From contig NZ_JAKVLR010000001.1 in assembly GCF_022484265.1 (NCBI RefSeq), positions 2,046,001-2,110,000 on the forward strand: a stretch of DNA of 64,000 bases, in the 5' to 3' direction. The position numbers were made by a program, and so were the translations under genes. The first letter of the stretch is position 1, and every line of letters starts with the position of its first letter. This DNA comes from Companilactobacillus sp. Its GTDB lineage: Bacteria > Bacillota > Bacilli > Lactobacillales > Lactobacillaceae. This document shows, in pieces, positions 16,864-25,510 of the stretch. The notes under the pieces were generated by a model. The model did not search any database, was not told where the DNA came from, and saw only the letters and a list, made by a program, of their open reading frames with translations.

Positions 16864-18705
16864 TTATGCAGGTTGTCCAACTTTTGTCATTGCGTCTTTA
16901 ACGGCGTCTTTAATAGCACGACTTGAAGCAGAAGCACCAGAAACTGAATCAACGTCATAAGTGTTTTTTTCAACGATTCGTTTTGGAAGTTCTGCTAAGG
17001 CATCAGAAGCTACATCGTCACTTTCGCTTTGTTGCAAGATCTCAACATTCTTGATGTTTTGATTGTCATCAACGGTTACACGAACGACGACTTCGCCACC
17101 CATACCGGAATTGCTTTTTCCAAGATATTGGTTGTCGGCAGTTGTAAATTCTTTGTCAGAATCGGCATTGTCGCTACCAAGATTACTTGTAGGAGCAGCT
17201 TCAACTGGGACAGATGTTTGTTCTAATGGAGTTGATAGTTGTGAAGTTGCCTTTGGAACAGCAGCATTTTCACCAGCAATCTTACCGAAAATCAAGCATT
17301 CTGCTAAGTTTTGTCCACCTTGATATTCATTAGCGTTGATACCACCGAATTCACCAGCACTGTATAGGTGTGGGATCAAATCGCCATTAGGGTCCAAGAC
17401 CTCACAGTGAGTATTACGACGAGCTCCACCTTGAGTATTCAAGACGTCATGTGTAAGTGGTGCAGCGTAGAATGGTCCATTTTCGAGTGGACTCATAGTC
17501 TTAGGATCACGGCCAAAGGCATAGTCTTCGCCATCTTTAGCAAACTTGTTGAAATCTTTGACAGTCTTGTTCAAAGTCTTAGGGTCAACATCGATTGCTT
17601 TAGCTAAATCTTTGATTGAATCAGCCTTAGTTAGGACTTTGAAAAAGTCTTTGTAAGGTAATTCTTCTTTATTCTTGATGGCATCATATTGTGCTTGATC
17701 AAAAATCAAATAAGGATGAACGTTAGTTTCGGGAACGTTCCAGTGGCCGTTTTGGAAAATGTGGCCGTGACGATTATTTTCACTTTCATTGAAGTAACGT
17801 GAACCATCATCACCAACAGTGATAATACTTCCAGTAAAGACTTCAGGGAAGTCCAAAATCAATTGAGCACGTTCTCCTTCTGGAACATCGAATGCGAGAC
17901 CATGCAACATGCCTAGTGCTTCATAGTTACGCATGTGCCACATGTCAGCTCCGACTTCTTCGGCCATGTGGATACCGTCACCCTTATTGTAAATTGAACC
18001 AAGTGGGGCAGCCTTGTAGGCACCAGTGTAGTCTTGCATCATTTGTTTGTTATTTTCAAATCCACCCATAGTCATAACCACACCATTTTTGGCACGGATG
18101 TTTCTGATCACGTGTTCACGTTCGATTTGAACACCAATGATCTCTTGAGTGATTGGATCTTGAATCAAATGCTTAGCAGGTGACTTGAACCAAACGTCGA
18201 TTTTGTCTGAACGGTCCATGACTTGTTGACGAAGATTCTTCCACAATGCAGCGTCCCAAATACCTTTGTGCATCATTAAGACGTCGTTAGTTTGCCCACC
18301 ATCATATTCTGGATACTCCCAAAGTACAGGCTTATAAATTGGGCTGTCGCCAAACAGTTCTTTACCACTAGTTGGTTCGTCCACGCCTAAATATTTTTTC
18401 ATGTAGTTAGGCATGTCGACCATACCTTCTACATAAGTGTCGATCATATCTTCATCGAGGTCCATAGGGCCAGTCAGGTGTTTGTAATACTTCTTTTCCT
18501 CGTCGAAATCTTTACCAGTATTGATCAATTGAGCGGCATAACGCGTGTTTCCACCTTCATGTCCCTCTGGTGCTGAATCAACGAGCAATACCTTTGCTCC
18601 ATCGTCGGCAGCGAAACGTGCAGCAGTTGCACCGGCACCACCGAAACCGAGAACTACAACGTCATAAGTTGCGTCCCAGCGTGCAATATTATGTTGACTA
18701 ACCAT
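16864..18705 (-). CDS. Fumarate-reductase-like flavoprotein (FAD domain plus FMN-binding domain)
   Basis: This 613-residue protein has an N-terminal FAD dehydrogenase domain: VVVLGFGGAGATAARFAADDGAKV at 16-39, in part the dinucleotide fold, and NTQGGARRNTHCEVLD and GGINANEYQGGQNLAE near the end of the domain. Residues 530-613 form an FMN_bind domain ending in DSVSGASASS, the place where ApbE attaches FMN. Here the acceptor would be Ser, not the usual Thr. No signal peptide is seen, so it is cytosolic. Homologues reduce fumarate, urocanate or hydroxycinnamates; the latter would suit the padC strain (inference). A cre-like site lies upstream. Confidence 0.87.
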   Translation of the reverse strand: MVSQHNIARWDATYDVVVLGFGGAGATAARFAADDGAKVLLVDSAPEGHEGGNTRYAAQLINTGKDFDEEKKYYKHLTGPMDLDEDMIDTYVEGMVDMPNYMKKYLGVDEPTSGKELFGDSPIYKPVLWEYPEYDGGQTNDVLMMHKGIWDAALWKNLRQQVMDRSDKIDVWFKSPAKHLIQDPITQEIIGVQIEREHVIRNIRAKNGVVMTMGGFENNKQMMQDYTGAYKAAPLGSIYNKGDGIHMAEEVGADMWHMRNYEALGMLHGLAFDVPEGERAQLILDFPEVFTGSIITVGDDGSRYFNESENNRHGHIFQNGHWNVPETNVHPYLIFDQAQYDAIKNKEELPYKDFFKVLTKADSIKDLAKAIDVDPKTLNKTVKDFNKFAKDGEDYAFGRDPKTMSPLENGPFYAAPLTHDVLNTQGGARRNTHCEVLDPNGDLIPHLYSAGEFGGINANEYQGGQNLAECLIFGKIAGENAAVPKATSQLSTPLEQTSVPVEAAPTSNLGSDNADSDKEFTTADNQYLGKSNSGMGGEVVVRVTVDDNQNIKNVEILQQSESDDVASDALAELPKRIVEKNTYDVDSVSGASASSRAIKDAVKDAMTKVGQPA

Positions 18706-18742
18706 GAATAATTCCTCCTAATTTTTAAAAAACCTAAGTTTG

Positions 18743-18756
18743 TGAAAACCTTTACA
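18743..18756. promoter_or_regulatory. cre-like site upstream of the flavoprotein gene
   Basis: TGAAAACCTTTACA matches the CcpA box TGNAANCGNTNNCA except for C in place of the central G. It lies 38 bp upstream of the start codon. Confidence 0.35.
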
Positions 18757-18833
18757 TTGATAATTTTACTCTTTGTTGATAAAAATTAAAGATTCGATAA
18801 ACAAATATCTTCAAAATTTTTTAAAATAAATGG

Positions 18834-18862
18834 TTGCGTTAGAGTGTGGTCGAAGGTATAAA
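18834..18862 (+). promoter_or_regulatory. Promoter of the aldo/keto reductase gene
   Basis: TTGCGT (18834-18839) and TATAAA (18857-18862) are 17 bp apart, about 34 bp before the start codon. Confidence 0.6.
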
Positions 18863-18895
18863 TTAATCCTTGAAATAACGAGAGAAGGTTAATAA

Positions 18896-19756
18896 ATGAC
18901 AAAATTAGATGAAACCTATACTTTAAATAACGGTATTAAGATTCCTAAGGTAGCTTTCGGTACATGGCAAATGCCAGCTGAAAAGACACGCCAATCAGTT
19001 TTGGATGCACTTCAAGCCGGATATCGTCACATCGATACAGCTTTAGCTTATGGCAATGAAAAAGAAGTTGGTCAAGCGGTTCGTGATTCAGGAATTCCTC
19101 GTGACCAAATTTACGTTACGTCAAAATTACCTGGCGAAACTAAGACATATGAAGGCGCTAAAAAAGATTTTGAAGAAACCTTCAACAATTTGGACATCGA
19201 TTACCTAGACTTGTACTTAGTCCACGCACCATTCCCATGGGCAGAAATGGGCAAGTCTGAAAATATTGAAAAATATGATAAGGCTAACCAAGAAATTTGG
19301 AAGGCACTTGAAGAGATTCAGGCATCTGGAAAAGTTAAGTCGATTGGTGTTTCAAACTTTAATGTTCATGATCTAGAAAGCTTGCTATCAACTGCCAAAG
19401 TAACGCCTGCAGTTGATCAAATTCAATATTATGTCGGTTACACAGAACCTAAGATCACTAAGTTTGCTACAGACAAGGACATTTTGATTGAAGCTTACTC
19501 ACCATTGGCAACAGGTAGAATGTTGAGTAACCCAACAGTTGAAAGAATCGCAGAAAAATATGATGCCAGTGTTGCCCAATTAGCTATTGAGTTTGTTGTC
19601 CAAAACGGTGCTTTACCACTACCAAAGGCAACTCAAAAAGCTCATATCTTAGACAATGCCAAGTTAGATTTTGAAATCTCAGCTGAAGATATGGAAAAAT
19701 TGAACAGTCTAAAAGATACAGCAGTCGATATGTATCACCATGGAAGACAAGAGTAA
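18896..19756 (+). CDS. Aldo/keto reductase
   Basis: The 286-residue NADPH-dependent reductase belongs to the 2,5-diketo-gluconate reductase-like AKR group. The catalytic tetrad is visible: Asp and Tyr in DTALAYGNE (near 45-53), Lys in YVTSKLPGE, and His in YLVHAPFP (near 106). KSIGVSNF and the C-terminal PLPKATQKAHILDN cofactor loop are intact. An AGAAGG site precedes the ATG. Its own promoter lies upstream. The substrate is probably a small aldehyde or ketone; this is not settled by sequence. Confidence 0.93.
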   Translation: MTKLDETYTLNNGIKIPKVAFGTWQMPAEKTRQSVLDALQAGYRHIDTALAYGNEKEVGQAVRDSGIPRDQIYVTSKLPGETKTYEGAKKDFEETFNNLDIDYLDLYLVHAPFPWAEMGKSENIEKYDKANQEIWKALEEIQASGKVKSIGVSNFNVHDLESLLSTAKVTPAVDQIQYYVGYTEPKITKFATDKDILIEAYSPLATGRMLSNPTVERIAEKYDASVAQLAIEFVVQNGALPLPKATQKAHILDNAKLDFEISAEDMEKLNSLKDTAVDMYHHGRQE

Positions 19757-19757
19757 A

Positions 19758-19901
19758 AGATCAAGAGAGCGTCAAAAACGGGTAGACTCTGAGCATTGCT
19801 CAGGATATGACTTATTGCGGATTGTGCAATCAGTTATATCCGTGGCAAGCGGAAGAGTCTGTTTTTGAAAGCTCATTTCAGATCAAGAGAGCGTCAAAAA
19901 C
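19758..19901. repeat. Intergenic structured repeat with 22-bp direct repeats
   Basis: The 305-bp gap between the AKR and SDR genes holds two identical 22-bp copies (19758-19779 and 19880-19901) beginning AGATCAAGAGAGCG. Between them lie nested inverted segments: AGACTCT/AGAGTCT, GGATATGACTT/CAGTTATATCC (imperfect) and ATTGC/GTGCAAT. The whole can fold into a long imperfect hairpin. No coding potential is evident. Confidence 0.65.
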
Positions 19902-19992
19902 AAAATTCCATTACAATCAAGTTTATTTCTGAAATAAGGTCAGTTTTCTGATCTTATTTTTTTCAGGCAATTGGGTAAGGAATTGTATTTGA

Positions 19993-20021
19993 TTGACAAT
20001 TGAATAATCAAGGAATGTAAT
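19993..20021 (+). promoter_or_regulatory. Promoter of the 20062 SDR gene
   Basis: TTGACA (19993-19998) and TGTAAT (20016-20021) are 17 bp apart, 40 bp upstream of the start codon. Confidence 0.65.
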
Positions 20022-20061
20022 GGACGTGTATTAAGAAATTCATGAGAAATGAGGTAACATT

Positions 20062-20847
20062 ATGTACTCAGATTTGAATGGAAAAGTTGCCGTCGTAACT
20101 GGCGGATCGAAAGGAATCGGCAATGCTATCGCTAAGCGTTTTGGCGGCGAACATATGTCGGTCGTAATCAATTATCATACTGATGAGGTAGGTGCTCAAA
20201 AGGCTGCCAAGGTCGTTGAAGATGAAGGTGGACGTGCAGCCATTGTGCAAGCTGATATCAGTACTGAAGAAGGAAACAAAAAGTTGTTGGACACAGCTAT
20301 TCATGAATTTGGTGGACTAGATGTGTGGGTCAACAATGCCGGAATGGAAATCAAGTCTCCAACTCACAAGGTTTCTTTGGAAGATTGGGACAAAGTAATT
20401 GCAGTTGACCAACGAGGCGTCTTTTTAGGATCAAAGACAGCTTTGGATTACTTTGTATCTAACGACAAGAAGGGCAATATCATCAATATGTCTTCAGTCC
20501 ACGAACAAATTCCTTGGCCAACATTTGCTAGTTATGCAGCAGCTAAAGGCGGAGTAAAACTATTTACGAAGACAATCGCTATGGAATATGCGAACCAAAA
20601 TGTCAGAGTAAATGCCATCGGACCAGGAGCAATCAACACACCAATCAACGCTGAAAAATTTGCCGATAAGAAACAATACGACAAGACAGTCTCAATGATC
20701 CCAATGGACAGAATCGGAACACCAGAAGAAGTAGCAGCAGGAGCAGCCTGGCTAGCATCAGACGAATCCAGCTACGTAACCGGAATAACATTATTCATAG
20801 ACGGAGGAATGACACTATACCCAGCATTTAAAGATGGGGAAGGCTAA
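20062..20847 (+). CDS. SDR oxidoreductase (glucose 1-dehydrogenase type)
   Basis: The 261-residue protein is a classical SDR of the glucose 1-dehydrogenase/3-oxoacyl reductase group. It has TGGSKGIG (near 13-20), NNAG (near 91), the catalytic Ser in NMSSVHEQIPWP, SYAAAKGG (Tyr and Lys), and the C-terminal VTGITLFIDGGMTLYP. An ATGAGGTAA site precedes the ATG. The last third uses many A- or C-ending codons, unlike the start of the gene. A large palindromic repeat follows directly. The substrate is uncertain. Confidence 0.9.
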   Translation: MYSDLNGKVAVVTGGSKGIGNAIAKRFGGEHMSVVINYHTDEVGAQKAAKVVEDEGGRAAIVQADISTEEGNKKLLDTAIHEFGGLDVWVNNAGMEIKSPTHKVSLEDWDKVIAVDQRGVFLGSKTALDYFVSNDKKGNIINMSSVHEQIPWPTFASYAAAKGGVKLFTKTIAMEYANQNVRVNAIGPGAINTPINAEKFADKKQYDKTVSMIPMDRIGTPEEVAAGAAWLASDESSYVTGITLFIDGGMTLYPAFKDGEG

Positions 20848-20851
20848 ATCA

Positions 20852-20968
20852 GAGCGTACTTTGTCATGAACTGATTCCGGAGTAGAAGGGCATAATTGTG
20901 GAGATGGCAAAGCCATCGCAGCAATTATGCCCTTCTACAGTAGGAATCAATGACAAAGTGCGCGTTTC
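20852..20968. repeat. Large palindromic intergenic element
   Basis: A ~103-nt near-perfect hairpin: ACTTTGTCAT/ATGACAAAGT (20858-20867, 20950-20959), GATTCC/GGAATC, a perfect 17-bp stem from GTAGAAGGGCATAATTG (20882-20898) to 20922-20938, and GATGGC/GCCATC at the tip. It begins with GAGCGTA and ends in GCGCGTTTCC, the same brackets as the repeats at 30269 and 39153. Too long and without a T-run for a simple terminator. Confidence 0.8.
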
Positions 20969-21143
20969 CAATCCTTAACAAGCGTAATCACGAAGTAGCG
21001 AAGCTAACGATAGTGATGGAGCTAAGTGAGAAAAGCTCAAAGCACGAAGAACAGTAATCCAATACTTTTGTATCAAAACAGTGAAGGTTAGCGTGTTTCC
21101 AATCCTTCACAAAAACATTCACGAAGTAGCACATCTAACGATA
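20960..21143. repeat. Pair of 53-bp direct repeats
   Basis: Positions 20960-21012 and 21091-21143 are similar over 53 bp, starting GCGYGTTTCCAATCCTT and ending CTAACGATA, 131 bp apart. They contain TCACGAAGTAGC in both. The segment between is non-coding. Function unknown; perhaps a duplicated repeat border. Confidence 0.65.
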
Positions 21144-21174
21144 ATGGTAAATATGAACAGTACCTGAATAAAAA

Positions 21175-21210
21175 AATAAGCCATCATGACCGAGATCATG
21201 ATGGCTTATT
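21175..21210. terminator. Terminator of the 21211 gene
   Basis: Perfect 15-bp stem AATAAGCCATCATGA/TCATGATGGCTTATT with a 6-nt loop, directly behind the stop codon; A-run on the distal side gives a minus-strand U-tract. Confidence 0.9.
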
Positions 21211-22119
21211 TTAGATATCTTTCAATGATTCCGTACAAATCCGATGCGACAATATCGCTGACTCAGGTGAGATTGGGTTCTCGGTCTTCCCGGTCACAGC
21301 TGATAAAAATGCCATGATCATTGGTTCAAATCCTCTTGTATACAAGGTATCTTCCCAATCTGGACGATGGAATTGTTGGATCGAATCGCTTTGATATTTT
21401 TCTAATAGGTTCAAATTAATCACACTGGCACGCTCTGTTGTAGATTGAACAGTGCTTTTTTCAAGATTGACGCCACTCTCCATATTAGTAGTGACGTTAA
21501 TCCGAGTGTTTTCAGCATCAATCGTTAAATAGTACTGGGCTAAATTTCCTTCAGAATCTGTAACGATTCGTGTCTGAGTTGAGTCGATTTTCTGATCGTC
21601 TAGCAAGTACAAAGCGGTATCGACTGAGTGAATTGCTAAATCAAAAATGGCATCTTTTGGCTTCTGTAAAACTTTGGTCCGAGTCTTTTCAACTGTGATC
21701 GTACGCTTATCGGTTAAATCCTTTAAGTCGTCGTTAAAAGGGGCAAAGCGGCGATTAAATCCACAAGTCAGCATTAATCCCTTTGATTTAGCTAAGTCAT
21801 ATAAGTGGATGACTTCATCCAGGTCGTCAGAAACGGGTTTGTCGACAAACACATTAATACCAGCGTCTAACAACTGTTCGATGATCTTGGCATGAGTCTT
21901 TGTTGGAGTATGGACAAAAACGGCTAGGGGATGCTCAGCAATTAGTTCGTCAAGTGTTTGATGGTGATGCGAAAAACCATATTTTTGAGTCAATTCAGCA
22001 CCCTTTTCAGGATTACGTGTGGTTAAATGCCACTCAAATTTATCCTGAAGACGTGCCATTACAGGTAAATAAGCCTTTTGTGCAATATTGCCTAATCCGA
22101 TTACGCCAATTTTTTCCAT
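21211..22119 (-). CDS. Gfo/Idh/MocA family oxidoreductase
   Basis: The 302-residue NAD(P)-dependent protein has an N-terminal Rossmann fold (GVIGLGNIAQKAYLPVM, 4-20) and the EKP-type motif here as VDKPVSDDLDE near 92. The C-terminal half is the usual mixed sheet, shorter than in sugar dehydrogenases, and close to the YceM/MviM-like group of lactobacilli. HSVDTALYLLDD provides the likely active-site His. It is a single-gene unit. The substrate, probably a sugar or inositol derivative, is not known. Confidence 0.85.
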   Translation of the reverse strand: MEKIGVIGLGNIAQKAYLPVMARLQDKFEWHLTTRNPEKGAELTQKYGFSHHHQTLDELIAEHPLAVFVHTPTKTHAKIIEQLLDAGINVFVDKPVSDDLDEVIHLYDLAKSKGLMLTCGFNRRFAPFNDDLKDLTDKRTITVEKTRTKVLQKPKDAIFDLAIHSVDTALYLLDDQKIDSTQTRIVTDSEGNLAQYYLTIDAENTRINVTTNMESGVNLEKSTVQSTTERASVINLNLLEKYQSDSIQQFHRPDWEDTLYTRGFEPMIMAFLSAVTGKTENPISPESAILSHRICTESLKDI

Positions 22120-22206
22120 AGTGATCCTCTCGATGTTTACATATTTAAACGTTACTGAAATGATAATACAAATAACTTTGATTAACCAAAATTATGCATA
22201 AAAAAT

Positions 22207-22224
22207 AGGCAAATTGCTTTGCCC
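22207..22224 (-). terminator. Terminator of the glucosaminidase gene
   Basis: Stem GGGCAAA/TTTGCCT on the minus strand with loop GCAA and a following U-rich tract. Confidence 0.65.
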
Positions 22225-22233
22225 ATTAATTGA

Positions 22234-23757
22234 TTATTTAACTTTAGCGTGGCTGTCTAATACCCATTCGTTTGTAGAAACGCGGTAATAGTTGTGACCA
22301 TTGAATTCTCTAGTTTCGTCAGTTAGCCAGTCAGTACCGTTAGCTAATCCACGATTTGCTGTTTCAGCTTTGCCGTTGTCTTTAAATTTAAGTAGCGGAA
22401 CAACGTCACCATCTGGATTTTGAGCAGTGATAACTTTAGTAACTGATTTTAGACGAACGTCTTCAGCTTTGATAAATTCTTTGGCTGAAACTTGGTAGTA
22501 AGTTTGACCGTTTTCGGCAACTGACTTACCAATGATCTTCCAATCAGAGTTAGTTTTTAATGTACGTCTTGATTGGTGATTAGGATCAGCTTGTAGATAA
22601 ACCTTAGCACCAGTCGCATTTGTGATCGTACCAATATCGTCGACTGGGGACCAAGTACCATTTAATGTCAGTGAGTCTGACTTAACAGAGACATCAGAGG
22701 CCTTGATATATTCGTTAGCGGAAACTCGGTAATAAACTTCACCATTCTTAGTGATACATTTACCAGTGATTTCCCAGTCAGTGCCTTTTGAAAGCATGCC
22801 ACGAACAGGACGGTCAGGGTTAGCTTGTTCAAAAAGTTGAGCTCCCTTTTCGTTTGAGATCGTAGCGATATCGCTCATATCGTAAAAAGTACCGTTTAAT
22901 GGAGCTTCGGCAGCAGCGTTAGTATTTCCACCTTGTGGAGCAGAATCAAATCTAGTTAAGTTGTAAGTTGCGATTGTATTGTTCAAGACGGCTGCATAGT
23001 TAGGTGCTGTAGCATAACGTCCTTGAAGCCAGGCAGTAGCATCCCGGTATGAACGTGTATTTTCTTTCCAAGTACCACGATAGAAGCTACCCATGTTGTA
23101 ACGAAGCAAAGCACCGTTGTCATCAAATGATTGTTCATAACTAGGGTACTTACGGAAAGCGGCATTGATATAGTACCAGCCATAGCTAGGACTGTATTCA
23201 GCAGTCTTCATATAAACAGATTGACCATTGTAGCTACCTTTGATACCAAACAAGTTGTAGTTTGGTGCCATTGAAAGAGTTGAGCCACCCCAACCTGATT
23301 CGATAATAGCTTGAGCCATCATAACTGATGCATAAACGCCGTATCTGTTAGCTGATCTTTGAGCCATTGGTCCGGCTAAATTGATGAAGGCACTAGGTGC
23401 CATTCTTGACATTGGTGCAGGCATTGCTTGGTCGTCGCCTAGATCAGAGATGTCTGTCGAATGAGCGATGTTTGAATCTGGTGTATCTGACTTTGAGCCT
23501 TTAAGAATTTCGGCTTTTTGTTCATTATTATTTGCTGTCATTTCAACATTTTCGTTGTCTGCTGAAATTTCTGGTGCTGCTGATTCTTGAGTATTTTCGT
23601 TAGTTGCTTGAGTATCTTGTTGAGCTTTGACTGCTTGCTCAGTTGTATTTGTGTCTGTGTTTGCATCGGCTGTTGCAGCGGATACCACTGTAGGTACGGC
23701 AACTGAAGCCATTGTATTTAAAATTGCAACACTTGTGAATAATAGTTTCTTTCGCAT
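22234..23757 (-). CDS. Secreted endo-beta-N-acetylglucosaminidase with SLAP-like repeats
   Basis: The 507-residue autolysin starts at ATG 23757, behind AGGAGG (23767-23772). A signal peptide (1-27, VVSAA) is followed by a low-complexity Ala/Thr/Asn/Glu linker (to about 115). The glucosaminidase domain (about 118-275) carries AQAIIESGWGGS with the catalytic Glu, and NYNLFGIKG. Three C-terminal repeats of about 70 residues (LNGT..., GTDW/SDW, YYRVS-NE-I) resemble SLAP wall-binding domains. It cuts peptidoglycan glycan strands outside the cell and stays on the wall. Single gene with terminator. Confidence 0.93.
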   Translation of the reverse strand: MRKKLLFTSVAILNTMASVAVPTVVSAATADANTDTNTTEQAVKAQQDTQATNENTQESAAPEISADNENVEMTANNNEQKAEILKGSKSDTPDSNIAHSTDISDLGDDQAMPAPMSRMAPSAFINLAGPMAQRSANRYGVYASVMMAQAIIESGWGGSTLSMAPNYNLFGIKGSYNGQSVYMKTAEYSPSYGWYYINAAFRKYPSYEQSFDDNGALLRYNMGSFYRGTWKENTRSYRDATAWLQGRYATAPNYAAVLNNTIATYNLTRFDSAPQGGNTNAAAEAPLNGTFYDMSDIATISNEKGAQLFEQANPDRPVRGMLSKGTDWEITGKCITKNGEVYYRVSANEYIKASDVSVKSDSLTLNGTWSPVDDIGTITNATGAKVYLQADPNHQSRRTLKTNSDWKIIGKSVAENGQTYYQVSAKEFIKAEDVRLKSVTKVITAQNPDGDVVPLLKFKDNGKAETANRGLANGTDWLTDETREFNGHNYYRVSTNEWVLDSHAKVK

Positions 23758-23994
23758 TAAAAATTTCCTCCTGCGTTTTACGTGCTCGTATAGAGTATAA
23801 AAATTTAAAGTGGGCTTCAAGAGAATCCGATGTATTGTAAAGAGTTGTTTACATGGTTGTAATTTATTATGGATGTTATAAAAATATACTTATAAATAAA
23901 TGTATGAAGCTATTTGTGAAAAGGTGAATATCATGTCTTGAATCCCTACATAGAAGCATCCAAACACTGATTAAATAGGTCGAGTTCACAAAAA

Positions 23995-24025
23995 ATAAGC
24001 CACCTCCTAATTGGAAGTGACTTAT
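23995..24025 (-). terminator. Terminator of the merR-type gene
   Basis: Minus-strand imperfect stem ATAAGTCACTTCC/GGAGGTGGCTTAT with loop AATTA and a following T-run. Confidence 0.8.
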
Positions 24026-24035
24026 CGTATTTAAA

Positions 24036-24473
24036 TTATTTGCTATCAACTTTTGCTTTATTAGCTTCTTTTTCACGAATATTTGATGGCTCGAAAGAAT
24101 CAGGCTCATGGCTTTTCATGATGTCAGCATAGTGATCGACCTTAAAGTTGATCGTATTTAGATGCTGTTGTAATTCCTGGATTTCATCAAGTGTTTTCTT
24201 TTGTTGGTCAAGCATGATTTGATAGCGTTCAGGAACAGTTTCTTCGCCATCAATTACTAAATCAAAGTAGTGTTTGATTTGATCAAGTGGCATTCCGGTC
24301 GAACGAAGGCAGGTGATCATTTTCAACCATTCAAGGTCGACATCGTCGAAGACACGGTTGTTATTTTTATCGCGTTTTACGAATGGCAGTAAGCCATGGT
24401 CATGGTAGTAACGAACGGTATAACTAGTTAAACCCATCTTTTTAGCAACTTGTTGAACAGTATAATTTGCCAA
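24036..24473 (-). CDS. MerR-family regulator
   Basis: The 145-residue protein has a winged helix at 4-70 (VQQVAKKMGLTSYTVRYYHDHGLL) and a coiled-coil dimer helix at about 80-120, with no cysteine-based metal site at the end. Translation starts at TTG 24473, with AGAAGGAA upstream. An imperfect dyad TTATAGT-A-ACTCTAA (24497-24511), typical of MerR-type operators for aldehyde or redox stress, lies just before the start. The divergent SDR at 24675 is the likely second target (inference). Confidence 0.87.
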   Translation of the reverse strand: MANYTVQQVAKKMGLTSYTVRYYHDHGLLPFVKRDKNNNRVFDDVDLEWLKMITCLRSTGMPLDQIKHYFDLVIDGEETVPERYQIMLDQQKKTLDEIQELQQHLNTINFKVDHYADIMKSHEPDSFEPSNIREKEANKAKVDSK

Positions 24474-24496
24474 GAGAATTCCTTCTTTCTATGGGG

Positions 24497-24511
24497 TTAT
24501 AGTAACTCTAA
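24497..24511. promoter_or_regulatory. MerR-type operator
   Basis: TTATAGTAACTCTAA: 7-bp arms with one mismatch around a single base. It lies 24 bp upstream of the merR-type start, consistent with autoregulation. Confidence 0.5.
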
Positions 24512-24674
24512 AGTGACATCCATTTTACACCGATTTATAGATAAATCAATAATTTAAAACCCGTATAATTAATAAAAAGGTTGTTTTCTGGTAGATGTTA
24601 GTTTATTCTGAGCTCAAATTGAATACAGCAGTCTAGACGATTACTAGGTTGTTCCACATTATGGAGGAAAAAAC

Positions 24675-25481
24675 ATGACAAAAGTTGCTATTATTACCGG
24701 AATCTCATCAGGAATGGGCCACGCAGCTGCACTCCTATTTAAACAAAATGGATTTGAAGTATATGGTGGTGCTCGTCGGCTAGATCGAATGCAGGATTTG
24801 ATCGAACAAGGAATTCATGCACAAGAGCTGGATATGACCGATAAAATTTCCATGCGAGCTTTGGTTGACCATGTGGTCAAAGAAGAAGGTCAAATTGACG
24901 TCTTAATTAACAACGCAGGTTACGGCGAATATGGTCCGCTCGAGGAAATTCCAGTTGAAAATGCTAAGAAGCAATTCGAGGTTAATTTGTTCGGTGCTGA
25001 CCAAATCACTCAATTGGTGTTGCCAACTATGCGTCGTCAACATTCTGGACGGATCGTTAATATTTCATCAATCGGTGGGGATGTTTATACTCCATTAGGT
25101 GGTTGGTATCATGCAACCAAGGCTGGCGTTGATATGTGGAGCGATGTGCTAGACTTAGAAGTTAAAAAATTCGGCATTCGTTCTACTGTAGTTCAACCTG
25201 GCGGGACAGACACTGAATGGGCAACGGTTGCCCTAGACAATGCTCGTAAAAATTTGAAGGAAGATTCACCTTACGAACCACTTGTTGATAAGGTAGACAA
25301 GCTTTTTGGACAAATGGGATTCACCGCTACTGCTGAAGATTTGGCAAAGGTTTTCTATAAAGCAGCTACTGACAAAAAGCCAAAACGTCGCTACTTTAAT
25401 TCAGCCAGTGATCATGCAATGGTTATCGCTGCTAGATCAATGCCTAATCTCTATAAGTTCATTATTTCAAAATTAGTCTAA
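24675..25481 (+). CDS. SDR oxidoreductase
   Basis: The 268-residue classical SDR has TGISSGMG (8-15) in place of the usual TGxxxGIG, NNAGYGEYGPLEE (near 81), the catalytic Ser in NISSIGGDVYTPLGG, and WYHATKAG (Tyr and Lys). The C-terminus is longer than in simple SDRs, with KPKRRYFN, as in retinol-dehydrogenase-like or oxidoreductase YusZ-like members. A TATGGAGGAA site precedes the ATG. It is divergent from the MerR-type regulator, which may respond to its substrate. Confidence 0.9.
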   Translation: MTKVAIITGISSGMGHAAALLFKQNGFEVYGGARRLDRMQDLIEQGIHAQELDMTDKISMRALVDHVVKEEGQIDVLINNAGYGEYGPLEEIPVENAKKQFEVNLFGADQITQLVLPTMRRQHSGRIVNISSIGGDVYTPLGGWYHATKAGVDMWSDVLDLEVKKFGIRSTVVQPGGTDTEWATVALDNARKNLKEDSPYEPLVDKVDKLFGQMGFTATAEDLAKVFYKAATDKKPKRRYFNSASDHAMVIAARSMPNLYKFIISKLV

Positions 25482-25483
25482 AA

Positions 25484-25510
25484 AAAACGAAGCCGAGGCT
25501 TCGCTTTTTT
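25484..25510. terminator. Bidirectional terminator
   Basis: CGAAGCC-GA-GGCTTCG flanked by A- and T-runs between convergent SDR and LCP genes. Confidence 0.88.
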
